Positions 35,994 to 47,488 of a stretch of DNA of 64,000 bases are shown here, piece after piece. Under the pieces are notes generated by a model. The model did not search any database. It had not been told where the DNA came from and worked only from the letters and a program-made list of their open reading frames with translations. The stretch is from the NCBI GenBank assembly GCA_015680685.1, contig MNCI01030582.1, forward strand, positions 798,513 to 862,512, in the 5' to 3' direction. Every line of letters begins with the position of its first letter. The first letter of the stretch is position 1. Position numbers and translations under genes: made by a program. Origin of the DNA: Gnetum montanum. Lineage: Eukaryota > Streptophyta > Gnetopsida > Gnetales > Gnetaceae.

Positions 35994-37916
35994 CTTGTGA
36001 AAACAAGGGTAAAACCTTTAACTCCTTTGCAATTGCATTGCCTCTAGGTGAGGGAAGAACAAAAATATGCCCTAGATGATGAACTTAAAGCCAAGAATAG
36101 TGAAAAAGCCTTATTTCCAAGTGCTACCTCTAAGACCCAATATCTTAGAATGATGTGCATAAAAAGTGTTAATGTTTGAAGCTTCTTTGTATTTATGCAT
36201 TGGTATGGAAACTACTACACCTAGAACACCTACCTTACACCTAGTGAACTCAATGTTTACATAAGAAAATTCATAAATATTTTGGGATTGCTTAATATTT
36301 GGTCTTAAAAAATGTTTTGTCCTTGGGTGGGTCCCACAAGCTACCCCCCAAATAAACTAGAAAAAATCTTGATACAATGGGATTTGAAACTTCAACCAAT
36401 AAATATCTTGGGGATTGATGCCCAACCAAGCATGCAAGCCATGCAATGAGTTGCAAGATTCAACTATGATCAAGATGCATTCCCAATAGTCCATCCTTGA
36501 TCCATTGTAGTCAATAGAGCTCCATGTACCCCTAGAACCTTGGACATTGCTATTGAAAGATTCCAAGTGGTAGAAGAGGACTTAAAATAGTTGGGACAAA
36601 AGCATCCAAGTGTAAATACATTGGCACCATCATAAAATACACTATCTAGTGTATTTATATGAGTAATGGAGGTAACATACATAAATGAGACCTTCAATGA
36701 CCTTCAAAACTATCAACTCCAATCCTAAACCCCAAAAGGTGTCTTTAGTAGCTCCAAAACACTAAAAACCTATGTTAAAAGGTGTCAAAACCTATTAATC
36801 ATCCATTTATACATTGGTACTAGCATAAAATATGTTGTTCATCATATTTATGTATGGAGAGGATGAACAATCCACCAATAAGACCTCAAATAACCTTCAA
36901 AATTGGTAACCCTATCCTTGGCATCTACCCAGAGCCTCTAATAGCCATGAAAACTCAAAAATGGAGACTAAAAGTGCTTATAATTAGTTCATTCCTTATT
37001 TTTATGTTTGCACTAGCATAAAACACTCTAGCCAACATATTTTTAGCTTGGAGGGTAGTTTTGACAACCTTGTAGCATTTCTAATTACTTGAATTTTGAT
37101 TGGAGAAGCATGGAACCATGAAGCCTAAAGGTAAATGCAATTTGACCTTAGGTAGATATGAAAAATTCAAATTTTCTCATTTTTAAATTAAGTACAAGGG
37201 AAAAGACACTGGAAAATGTATTTTTTATCCTAATAACCTCAAAACAATATTTTGTTGATCTATTTTGACCTTAGAATGATCATTCTGCAACATTGAGATC
37301 CTTGCATTGCTCTAGGAGCCTGATGAAGTCAAAATTCCAGGTTTTAAACATCATGAAGTAATTTTTCCTACAAAACTATGTTGGGGGCCTAGGAAAAATA
37401 CACTATCCAACATATTTTTTAGGCCTTAACAACCTACAATGACTTTAGAAGATGAAATTGACACCAAAATTGACTCACTTTTTTCAAGGAATCATTGGAT
37501 TAACATTCCAAGGCATTGAAATTCAACAAATGGCGAAGACAAATTCATGAAACTAGGTTTCATGGAAAAATACACTAGAACTAGCAAAAAATACTTTTTC
37601 CAACATATTTTGTGGTAGATCCAACATAGTTACTATAAAATGCCTAATTTTTTCTTTCAAACAAGCTCAAAATGACCACTTTAAGTGCCCAAACTCTTCC
37701 ATAGACCCTATAGCCTTCCACCATGGCCTATTAATGTGTAAAGCAAGAAAAATATGATCATGATGGATCATTTTCTATCAAATCTTGCCCCACCTTACTT
37801 TATTTGGCCTCTTTTCAACTTAACATTATTTTGCTCTATCTTTGCAATGTTTTACATTATTTAATAATCTCATCACACAAGTGCCATGTAATGTGCTTAT
37901 GATTGATGTGCAGGAC
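35994..37916. other. Spacer of C upstream of the antisense unit
   Basis: Holds the region 5' of the antisense exon 1 and the stretch before RT. Words AAAATACACTA and CCAACATATTTT recur at about 37018-37044, 37394-37423 and 37566-37612. A perfect hairpin with 10-bp arms AAATACACTA/TAGTGTATTT and a 2-nt loop lies at 36635-36656. No protein motif was seen; the short minus frames at 36357-36697 are incidental. Confidence 0.5.
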
Positions 37917-39480
37917 TAGAGTATGGATACCTAGATGGAATTAAGCTTACCTCTAAGCTTGAGTGGATCTCATGATGATGTTGAATGATTCATTAACCTT
38001 GATTACTTAGATCTTGAGCTTGAGAGCTTGGTTGAGCACATAGCCTCTATAGAAAAGCTCCTTGAATGGCTAGAATACATAGCTAAAATCCTTGATCTTG
38101 AGGATGGTGACATTACTAAAGGCTCTTTAGCTTAGATCCTAGCCAAAATACATAATAGTTAGGATAAAACACTAAAATTAAATTTCTCACTTAAACTACA
38201 ATAGGTTCAAGACATCACTAGGATCATTCAAGATAGTATTAAGGTCTTTGCCTAGTCATATGAAGAGATTATGAGTCTCGATCCATGCTTAGTTCAACAC
38301 AACATCATACTTGACCTTAGTATTAAACCAATTAAGAAAAAATTTCTCAAAATTAGATTAGATCTAGCCTTGGTAGTTCTTGTGGAGATCATGATGCTTT
38401 ACCATGTTGGCTTCATTTGAGCTATTGCCTACGCAAATTGGGTGTCCAATATAGTGCTAGTCCCTAATAAAAATGGAAGTATACATATTTTCGTTGATTT
38501 CTAAGACCTAAATAAGGCTACTATCAAAGATGATTTCCCTTTGCCTAGTATTTATCAACTCATCGATACTACAGCTAGACATACCTTGTTGTTCTTCATG
38601 GATTGGGTCTCTAGATACAACCAAGTTACGATTAACCCAAAGCATCAACTTTAAGTGATCTTCATGACCCCTTGAGAAAACTTTTGTTATATAATGATGT
38701 CATTCAGTCTAAAAAATGCAAGTGCAACCTATCAATGAGTGATGACCTATAAATTTAGTGACTACATGCTAGGGTTAACAATTATGTTGATGACATAGAA
38801 GTTAAATCCAAAGTAACCAATGATCATGCACATGATCTAGACTTAGTACTTAAATGATGCCTCAAATATGGACTTAGATTCAATCCTAAGAAATATGTCT
38901 TAGATATGAAAATTGGTAATATTCTTTGCTTCATAGTGTCCAAAGTAGGGATATGTATTGATCTTGATACTGTTAAAGCCATAACCAATTTGGCCACATC
39001 TACTGATCTTAAGGAGCTTTAGGGACTATAGGGTGGATGGCAATTTATTCATAGCTTCATCTCTAGGATTATGGATAAGCTACAACCCATGAAACACTTG
39101 TTTAATAAGGGAGTTCATTATGAGTGTACTACGTAATGATATCAAGCCTTCAATAGCATTAAGTAAGAGTTATCTTAACTACCCATGGTTTATTTTCCAC
39201 AAAAGGATAAACCCTTTTACATCTACCTTACAATCTTTGACACATTCATTGCCTCTCTAGAATGACAAATATGAGATGATGAAGCAGAGTTACGAGTATA
39301 ATACTTGGGCCATGCGATAATAGCCTATGAGACTTGATACATAGAGGTCGAGAAGTATTGTCTAGTCCTTGTCTTCTTCTTGAAGAAGTAGAGATACTAC
39401 CTCTTTAGGAGTCAAGTTAATGTTATATGAAAAAATAATGTATTAAGTGCCATGACAATCAATATCTACAAAAGTAGCTG
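37917..39480 (+). pseudogene. Reverse transcriptase of element C
   Basis: Frames join to give the Ty3/gypsy RT. Upstream is SYEEIMSLDPCLVQHNIILD, then IAYANWVSNIVLVPNKNG (about 38420-38475), then DxDLNKATIKDDFPLP (about 38495-38545), then FFMDWVSRYNQVTINPKHQ (about 38590-38650), then NASATYQ (about 38715). NYVDDIEVKSK at 38780-38812 keeps the catalytic YVDD intact (38783-38794). Further on are NPKKYVLDMKIGN and FISRIMDKL (thumb region). RT copies the element RNA into DNA. The AY..WVSNIVPV arrangement is usual in the Tat clade. About a dozen stops and frame changes inactivate it. Confidence 0.85.
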
Positions 39481-40100
39481 AATAGCCTAATGGAAGGCCA
39501 TAACAGCTAAGTTTAACCAATATTATATCTCCCAAGCCTCAACCAAAGGTGAAGCTATAGCTGCATAGCTCGTAGTTTTCCTAGTTGAAGACCATGTAGC
39601 CATTGAACCTAAGTTTCTCGATGAGCATGTCAACATTATCAATGAAATACTTGAGGGTTATGAGGCTATCATGCACTTTGATGGAGTTTCAGCTACTCAT
39701 GGGGCTAGTGTTACTACCATCTTAACATCACTTTCTAGTGTAATCCAACCTTTTTCTTATTGTTTTTAATTTTTATGTACAAACAATATGGTGGAATATG
39801 AAGGATTAATTAGAGGAATGATGGTAACTCGTGACCAAGAGATCAAATGCATTTTAATAATAGGTGATTTACAACTTATGGTTAACCAATTAATTAAGGT
39901 TTATGCATGTAAAGATAACCATTTACAATCCTACTATGAGCTATCTTAGAAACTAATGTAATAATTTATAGATGTTGGCATTTAACATATACCCTAAACC
40001 AAGAATAACTTATTTGATGCCATTGCAACCTTAGCCCTAAGTGTGATGCCTAATGTGCTTAGCCAGTTAGCTTCCTTAACCATGAACTCTTCTATTCCCA
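39481..40100 (+). pseudogene. RNase H region of element C
   Basis: Near 39778-39830 is CTNNMVEYEGLIRGM, then IIGDLQLMVNQLIKVY (about 39860), then a decayed HIP-TKNNLFDAIATLAL (about 39990-40040). The NN-AEYEALI-GL and GDSQLIVNQ motifs are those of the second, archaeal-type RNase H typical of Tat-clade elements. The first catalytic region is not readable. It would remove the RNA strand during reverse transcription. Confidence 0.75.
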
Positions 40101-41400
40101 TCACATAAAACACTAAAGGCACCTCCATAGGAACTATTGATACTACCCCTCAAAAGGAGTAATATAATGATATCAAGTTTTACCTAATGCATGGTGAATC
40201 TCCATAGAACTTGACTAGTTCTAAAAAGGATGTTGTACATAAAATATCAAAACAATTTGACATTATAGTTGATAACACATTATGTTAAAGGTCCTATGAT
40301 GACATATTGTTAGAATGCTTAGGCAAAATCAAAACCTACATATTTCTTGGATAGGTTTACAAAGTTGTATGTGGAGGACATATAGGACCTAGAGTCATGG
40401 ACACAAACATTGCATGGTTAGGATATTATTGGCCCTTTATGGAAAGTGAATTCTTGAAGAAGTTTAAAATTTATGACACCTGTTAACAACAGAGCAACTT
40501 AATACACATGCCACCAATGGAGTTACATACTGCTAAAATAACTTGGTCATTTCAACAATTGTGAATTAACATTATTGGATCCATAACACCTAAGTCTTCC
40601 ATAAGGCATAGCTTTATCATTACTACAATCGAATATTTTACCATATGGATTGAAGCTATTCTTTGAAGGAAGATAATGTCTCAGAAAGTTTGTAAATTCA
40701 TACTAGATAACATAGTAGCTTGTTTTGGCATACCTCTAACCATAGTCATTGATAATGGACCATAGTTTGGTAGCTAAGAAACACATGCCTTTTGTCAACA
40801 ACTAAACATTAAGCATTTCTTTTCATCACCATATTACCTTCAAGCTAATGGACAAGTTAAAGCTAGCAACAACGTCATCATAAACTTGCTCAAAAAGATG
40901 CTAAATGATTATAGACATAAGTGGCATGAGAAACTTGTCCATGCACTTTGGGCCTATAGAACTACCTTTTGAAGTGCAATTGGTGTCACCTTGTATAGCC
41001 TTATTATGGATATGAAGCTATTTTATCTCTTGAATTGTAGCTTCCATCACTAAGAGTAGCTCTATGTAACTTTATTAATGATGAGCAGAATAAGGAGTTG
41101 CATATCATTGACCTTGATTCGATGGAAGAATAAGAATACAAATGCTTACTCACATCAAACGACACTAAGAGAGGAAAAAGCAACAACATCATCATGATTT
41201 GAACAAATGAAACATCAAGGAAGAAGAGCTGGTTCTCAAGGTCATTCATGAACATGTGGACAATTTCTCAATTAATTGGGAGGGATCTTTCTTGGTCACA
41301 AAAGGCTATGGCAACAGAGCATTCAGATTTGTAAACATGGATGGGAATGAGTTGGCCAACCTAATCAAGAATTTCTATCTTAAATTCTATTACATCTAAC
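40101..41400 (+). pseudogene. Integrase of element C
   Basis: Relic of the zinc-binding part near 40400-40490 (WLGYYWPFMESEFLKKFKI). The core includes IIGSITPKS (D lost), then FTIWIEAI, then FGIPLTIVIDNGP at about 40720-40765 (second Asp kept), then SSPYYLQANGQVKASNNVI (about 40825-40880, near the catalytic Glu). It continues LLKKMLNDYRHKWHEKLVHA and LWAYRTTF, and loses frame near 41000. It follows RT/RNase H, the normal Ty3/gypsy order. It inserts element DNA. Stops make it inactive. Confidence 0.85.
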
Positions 41401-42544
41401 ATATTTTGTTTACAAGTACAAATAAATGATCAACATTAGTATCCTTTAGAACCTAAAACAAGCATGCATGCATGACTTCCATCTCTTTCTCTCTTTCTCT
41501 CTCTTTTTTTGGTATAACAAATGAACTGTAAGTTAAGTAACATCTATGACACATGAAACAGATCTCTTAATGTTTTATTGTCAATAGCCTACGGTGGCCT
41601 ATACTTTGCCAGTTATCTCATGTGTCCTTATGTAACATTTTGTAACAACATGTATTCCTTATCCTGTTTTATTGTTCTCTTTAAGTTGTACTTGCAAGAT
41701 GAAGCTTGAAGTCATCACAAAGGTGCAACTCATCGTAGTAGCAAGTTACCATGTGATTTTGATGCATGAGATTCAATTTGCTATTCTTGCTATACCAAGA
41801 GTGCTTGTCTTACATCACTTCCATTATCCCTCTTGATCCATAATCCCATAGCCTAATTACAACCATCCTTATCCTAATAATAATGATAACTCATGTTTGA
41901 TATTCATGCACCATAGCCATTGACATCTATTTTTTCTTGCTCCACTATCACATTTTTTGGATGCATCGTCACATTTTTTGCATGTAACACATCTCATTCA
42001 ACAAGAAAACCAAGTTAAGTTTGGCCCTGAAAATGAAACCCAATGAAGGTTTCATCCCATAAAAAGAAAATTGAGGGAGGGGATGGTGGGGAAAGTAAAT
42101 TTCTAGGAAAGCTAAAAGGTCAATGAAGTTCAAAATTTAGATTAATGACTCAAAACAAGAAAAGGTGAAGCCTAATGGCCAATGAAGCCTTAAGTAGAGT
42201 TTTGGTTTCTCAAAAACATTACTAAGTGACCATTACTTCAAAGTACAAAGCATGAATACTATATCAATCAACAAGCGTGTTAGTATCATACCGTAATCAT
42301 GATGTCAACATGTGAAATTTATTATTAATCCATGTGGCCATTTCTTTATATCTAAATATAGTCTTTATCCTATATCATTCCATTATAACCTTATGTTTTC
42401 ATCACAAGCACTCTTCAACATGATTTGAAAGCTATAGAACTAAGCATGAAGAGGAAACATCAGTGATGGACCTTTGGTGGTGTTTTGCATTCTTTGTCAA
42501 TGTCTATTGGGTCAATCCTCAAAACATCAACAAAGAGGGGCCAA
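41401..42544 (+). other. 3' untranslated region of element C with purine tracts
   Basis: Non-coding stretch between integrase and 3' LTR. It has a CT-rich microsatellite at 41482-41510 and an internal purine tract GAGGGAGGGGATGGTGGGG near 42074. The probable polypurine tract AAAGAGGGG (about 42532-42540) is a few bases before the LTR. No protein motif was seen. Confidence 0.6.
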
Positions 42545-43737
42545 TGAAATACCACAAAGAAAATTACATGTTGCATCCCATGAATAAAACCATTGTAATT
42601 TGATGTAAAAAATAATGGTAGATAAAATTTCCTTATTTTTATCAACAACTAGCATTGTAACCTTCACGATTAAATTTTGAGGTAGAATTTTTGTTGTAAA
42701 ATGTGGAGTTTTCATAAGTTCCAATCTTACATATCTTAACTTATGGAGGATAAAAAATGCTTCATAAGTTCTGAATACCTCATTTTACAAGTGAAAAAAG
42801 TTGTATCATGCATGTACCTAGGCTTGGGAAGGTTGAAAATGCCTTGGGAACGATCAAATCTAGGTTTTTCTATGTTTTTATGATGGCATTAGCAATTGAT
42901 AAGTTGGAACCACATGAAGCTAGCATATAAAGTTTTGGACTTTAATTTTTATGCTAAAGATACCTGCATCTAGTGTATAAATTTGGGCAATGAAAAAATA
43001 TGCTGGTGTCAACACAAAATATGCTAGCTAGTGTATTTTATGTTGGAATTAGCCTAAAAACCACAAAACTTTCCAAGTGTGATAAATACATTGGGGATAG
43101 ACAACTTGCAAACACTTGCAATTTGTAGTAATCTATTAGCAATCATGGTAGAGAGTTATAGTAATAAATCAAACACCATATGGCCTATAAAAATAAAGGT
43201 TACCCACATCAAAAGGACATTTTGGCAAATTTGCATTTAGGCTAAACTAGAGACTTTCAAAGTAGTGTAGGTTCACTAGAAGTCCAAGACCCAACTTCAC
43301 CACTTCATAACATAGATTTAGCATAGAGAGACTAGCAAAGAGTAGTAGGAGCAAAACTTGGAACTTCTAGAGGATGAAGTTAACTATGTGACTCTGTTGG
43401 CTTCACCGAACTTGAAGAATCCTATGTTTGGCTCTTTGGACATCCAAAGCTTTAAAATTTGTACTAGTCTAAACTTTTTTCCTATAACAATTTTTATTAT
43501 TTTAATAAAAAGTTGCAGTTTATTTGTTCATAAAAATTTATTTTTAATTTATTTGTTGCTAGACCTACAACGTTTATTGCAATTAATTACATTATTTTAG
43601 AAATTTTATGTCCCTAGATGATCAACAAGACCTTCTAGGGTTATTCAAATCTCTTTTTGAGGCTCATGGGATTTGAAGTCTAATTGCTTTTCTTTGAAAT
43701 CTTTGGTTTTGTAGCATCAAATTTTTTAACCACTACA
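42545..43737 (+). repeat. 3' LTR of element C
   Basis: Starts TGAAATACCACAAAG, ends CCACTACA, 1193 bp, and matches 15151-16397 throughout, including the TATA region (about 43190). It is followed at once by the duplication AATAT. Confidence 0.85.
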
Positions 43738-43742
43738 AATAT

Positions 43743-44190
43743 GGTACAGTGACTCCCTCAACTCTCATAGTAGTATCATCTTGTGTATTCTTCCAAAATT
43801 AATAAAATTCTTCTAATTATCATTCACCATTACTTGAAATGATAGGCCAAAAAGAAGAGGCTTGTAGCTACTCATGGATTTTAGTAGGTGCAAACTCCAT
43901 AAAGGGTTGAAATTTAGCTCCACTATGATAGTGGTCATGATGGACTTCTCCTAGATTACTTGTAAACACACATCAAAAAGTGTGATACATTGTCCTTATT
44001 CAAGAGTAGGTGGTGCATTAGCTTCTTCTTGTGTAGATTATCCTATTGCAAGTGTTGACTAATGAATGTTATAAGAATAAGCCTCTTTCTTTGTAGGAGT
44101 TTATTCTCCAACTCATCCTCTACCTCTTCCTATGGATCTATTTTCTCTAGGTTGTGATTGTCCTCTTGGTTAAGGTTCCTTTGGCAGCAT
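43743..44190 (-). pseudogene. ORFx of outer E element, 5' part
   Basis: ATG at 44190 (MLPKEP) corresponds to MAPKQG of E1. The minus strand continues with decayed sequence that aligns with E1 28520-28080 (for example the CTATCATTTC...ATGGTGAATG stretch). The frame then runs into the element C boundary and resumes at 15150. This is the upstream part of the ORF described at 12854-15150. Confidence 0.6.
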
Positions 44191-44962
44191 CTACAATCAT
44201 AAATGATTTTAAGATTACCCAAATTTTTTCAAAAAAGAAAAAATTCCTCTAATGGTTCATATCCTTTCATTGCATTTTGGGTTTTAATTAAAATCATTAT
44301 TCATTATTAACTTTATTTTAAATTTGGATTGCAGATTTAGTGAAATTATTTGTTTAAATAAAACCCTTTATAAGAAAAATAGTTAATTAAATGATTTTTA
44401 TTAATAAGATAAATTTATCTTAAACAACCTATCACAATCTTCAATTTATTATTTTAGGTATATTTAAATGGTCATTTGTAAGGAAACATTTAGTTTATTA
44501 GGCTATATAAGATTAGAATGTAATTATCTTTTATCGTTCTTATCCTTGCTTTAGTCTTCAATATGTTAGAAACTTTTTGGCATAATTTACAAAAGTTTGC
44601 ATGCAATGCTGTTCTCCATGAATAAATTGGTCACACTATGAGAAAAAAGGAAATAAAAATGACTGAAATCAGACTTGTTGTGAGGAAGAGATGGAGCTCT
44701 AAATATTTGGAAGTTAGCAAAATGGCATGAACTCCCTAAGAAAAAAATGAAAGATTGAAAAAAAAAATTCTAATGGTTTACACACAAATAGATTTTATAA
44801 GAAATATATCATAGATACGACATCGTGGATGCCATAGCATTGGGGCTAATATCTGGTATCTACGATATCATCATTAAACTTTTGAAAAATTTTGCAAGTT
44901 CTGATAGAAGCAAATGAACAAATTGGATAGTTTGGAAGATGTAGAGATGATCCAAAGGGTTC
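44191..44962 (-). other. Outer E spacer upstream of ORFx
   Basis: Collinear with E1 28530-29260, including the GATAT-word block (44800-44870 versus 29000-29100). No protein motif was seen. Confidence 0.5.
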
Positions 44963-44967
44963 CTAAT

Positions 44968-45909
44968 TGATGAGAGTGGTTATTATTAGAGTAGCTACTT
45001 TAATTATTAGAGCAGTTACTCTAATTATTAGAGTGGTTATTATTAGAGTAGTTACTCTAATTATTAGAATGGTTATTATTAGAGTGGCAGTTCCTCTCTA
45101 AAATTAGAGGGGAAATTTCTCTAAAATTAAAGTGGTAGTTTTTGTAATTAATAGAGTAGTTGCTCCCAAGCCTATAAATACAGTGTCTAGGTGCACAGTA
45201 GTCAAGTAGAAGAGTCAAGAAGAAGAATTTAGAAGAGGAAGTCTTTTAGGAATTAAGTAGTGAAACTCTAGCCAAGTGCCCATAGCAGGAGGTCAAAGTA
45301 TGGACAGATCTTTATTTGAGCATTGTGCACTTGAGCACACCTTGTGCACAGCAATAAAGACGAGCTCTTCAATTCATCCTTATAGCACTTGAGATTTGTT
45401 TTCTTACTCATTTCCTTTATTTTATTTTCTTCTGCATTTATTTTATTTTATTTTATGCACTTTACATTTTTGTTATTAGCACACATAGTATGATCACTTT
45501 GAGCATGCGTGTAACACTTGGTAACCTAGTAACGATTAGCACTTGGTAATCTTAATAGTGTTGCGCTAGTTCAGGATGTGTACAACAAGTGAGAAAGAAT
45601 ACTGGTGTATGGATTAGTTTAAAGCCTAGTTAATCAGTAGTTAATTTAAATTAGTCACTTAGTTATCTCTCTCTCTCCTCCCTTATTAGCAGCAGGACAT
45701 AAAAACATAAAAGCTATAAAAATCATATGCCTCAAACTTACTTAATCATACAATCATGACATACAAGTAAGTTTGGGAAGACAACAATCAACCAACCCGT
45801 CACCATTCCACAAAGGCGCATAGGCACTTAGTCCTTGGAATTTGACCGGATCGTGCCTAAAATGCTTGTATTCATATGGTTGAGCATAGGGGTACCTCGC
45901 CTTTGATCA
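44968..45909 (+). mobile_element. E-family LTR 4: plus-strand solo LTR
   Basis: Starts TGATGAGAGTGG and ends GGGGTACCTCGCCTTTGATCA, flanked by the perfect duplication CTAAT (44963-44967 and 45910-45914), 942 bp. No internal region is present, hence a solo LTR inserted into the spacer of outer E in the opposite direction. TATA box CCTATAAATACAG near 45170 and a possible poly(A) signal GCAATAAAG near 45350. Its U3 contains a minisatellite at about 44975-45100. Confidence 0.88.
44975..45100 (+). repeat. Minisatellite in U3 of solo LTR 4
   Basis: Imperfect tandem units of the type TATTAGAGTGGTTATTATTA alternate with TAGTTACTCTAATTATTAGA. They are not present in the other E-family LTRs of the window, so this is an expansion specific to this subfamily or copy. 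Confidence 0.75.
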
Positions 45910-45914
45910 CTAAT

Positions 45915-47017
45915 CATAGATGATGCTTAGATTATGGAAATTGGTCAACAAAAGTAAGTGAAACAAATATTTTGAGCAAGGTAAGTCGATTTAAGCTTTC
46001 TAGAAGGTGGTTGATCAAAATTGTTGAATGTATGAATAAATATGGATATGTAGAAAAATAAATTTGATTATTTAAGTATGTAGGAGGTACAATATGATGT
46101 GGAATTGATCATCAAGTATGCAATATAAGATTATACAATTGGATCCTCCCTAAAGTAGGCTCCTGCCCTTAATGCCTTGGTATAACCACACCTTCAAGTA
46201 TACATAGGCACTCAAGGAGTTGAATATAAATCATACCTATCTTTCAAGATAGACATGTTAGTGTTTTTCTAATAAGAAAATAATACTATATTATAAAAAA
46301 TAATCAACTTATGTTATTATATAACAATGAGATGAAATGGTAGTAGTAGGGATTGCAAAAAATGGGATGTGAGTTGTCTTACCATAGACACAATGAATTC
46401 TATGTGTAATTCATGGTTAAGATGATCATAAATCTTTCCAACTAAGATCCAAACCAAGTCCATGTGCATCAAGAACTTAGAAGGGAAATTGAATAAGTTC
46501 TCCAATTAAAATTCTATAGTCACCAAAATCAAAGATAATTTTTATGTGGTTCCTAAACTTGGGTAGGTCCACACTTGAAGGGTAGAATCCATGCACACCT
46601 CTAGGCTTTGTTTCTTGAAATGTGGTTTGAAGGATACCACGACCTTTACAAGATTTGAGCTATGCTCTAGAGTGTTTCATTGCTATAAAACCACTAAGCC
46701 CCACAAGGTTCCAATAAGCTCAACATGTGCTTTAGAGGATCTCAAAACCTTTACAAATGTGAGCTCCACTCCAATGTGTTTTTTCTTTACAAAATCACTC
46801 AACCTTACAAGGTCCTAACAAGATCAACAAAGATGCCTTCCCGCAAACAAACACATAACTTTGTAGAACTAAAAGAAAGAAAAATGAATAATGAAAGAGT
46901 GTAACTTGAATTAAAGATCCCTTGTACTTAAGGCTCAATATAATCAAAGTAAATGATGATACAATTAATAAAAAAGAGAAATTCTCTAGAGTATCCAATA
47001 ATGAATCTTTCAATAAA
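45915..47017 (-). other. Outer E spacer, continued
   Basis: Blocks at 46130-46230 and 46310-46480 match E1 29390-29480 and 29570-29730 in the same orientation, which shows this is the same spacer. The open frames at 46591-46818 (plus) and 46795-47070 (minus) have no family match and lack supporting context. Confidence 0.5.
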
Positions 47018-47488
47018 TAATGTGTTGGCGACCGTTTGGGATGCGACTGCCAACGAGTGTCCTCGAACAAGATTTAGGTGCCTGCTGGTCTCTGGCAACA
47101 CCAAGGCCCAGATACCTCCAAATAAACTCAGTAGTTAATGTGAGTATGTGTGTGTGCTGTTGCGGCATGCGGTTGTGTGAAATGTAACGATTGCATTGTG
47201 TGTAAACTACAAATGACTTACTTTAAAGAGATTCAGCCAACTTTGCCAAGTACTGTGAGTTGTTGAGAGTTTCCTATTTTGTTCAACTTCCTAGTCTATG
47301 CGGTCCTTATAATACCTACTTGTAACAAATAAAATTTTGTTAAAAGATTTGAGCACAACTCTACAAATCTACTCCTAATTTTCCCCAGATAAAGAGATAG
47401 TTCCATAAGAAAACTAGAAATAGAGTAAGATTCGATGGACATAGACAGAAAAGAAAAGAAAGTAGATTTGTGTAGACCTCAAATATTT

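Larger units (their letters stand above)
20458..37916 (+). other. Protease-RT spacer of element C (Ogre-like putative intron), hosts antisense unit and E1
   Basis: Coding similarity stops after the protease and resumes at about 37917, right after TGATGTGCAG|GACTAG, a plausible 3' splice site. A GTAG stretch just after the protease (near 20453) could be a donor, but other GT sites are possible. Ogre elements are known to have an intron between protease and RT domains. Without E1 the spacer is about 8.3 kb, unusually long. It holds the antisense gene-like unit (21525-35993), AT-rich DNA at 20600-21500 and repeat-motif DNA at 36000-37900. Confidence 0.5.
15151..43737 (+). mobile_element. Element C: Tat/Ogre-like Ty3/gypsy retrotransposon carrying nested insertions
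   Basis: LTRs at 15151-16397 and 42545-43737 begin TGAAA and end CACTACA. The element is flanked by the 5-bp duplication AATAT (15146-15150 and 43738-43742). Removing it rejoins the reading frame of outer E ORFx across the site (PY then FQYS), which proves the insertion. Internal order on the plus strand is: primer-site-like sequence, ORF1-like region (17263-17760), gag, protease (to about 20455), long spacer, RT (from about 37917), RNase H, integrase (to about 41400), purine tract, 3' LTR. The gag and RT motifs, an ORF before gag and a spacer between protease and RT fit the Tat/Ogre clade. E1 (24670-33862) is a later insertion. Without it C is about 19.4 kb. Confidence 0.85.
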
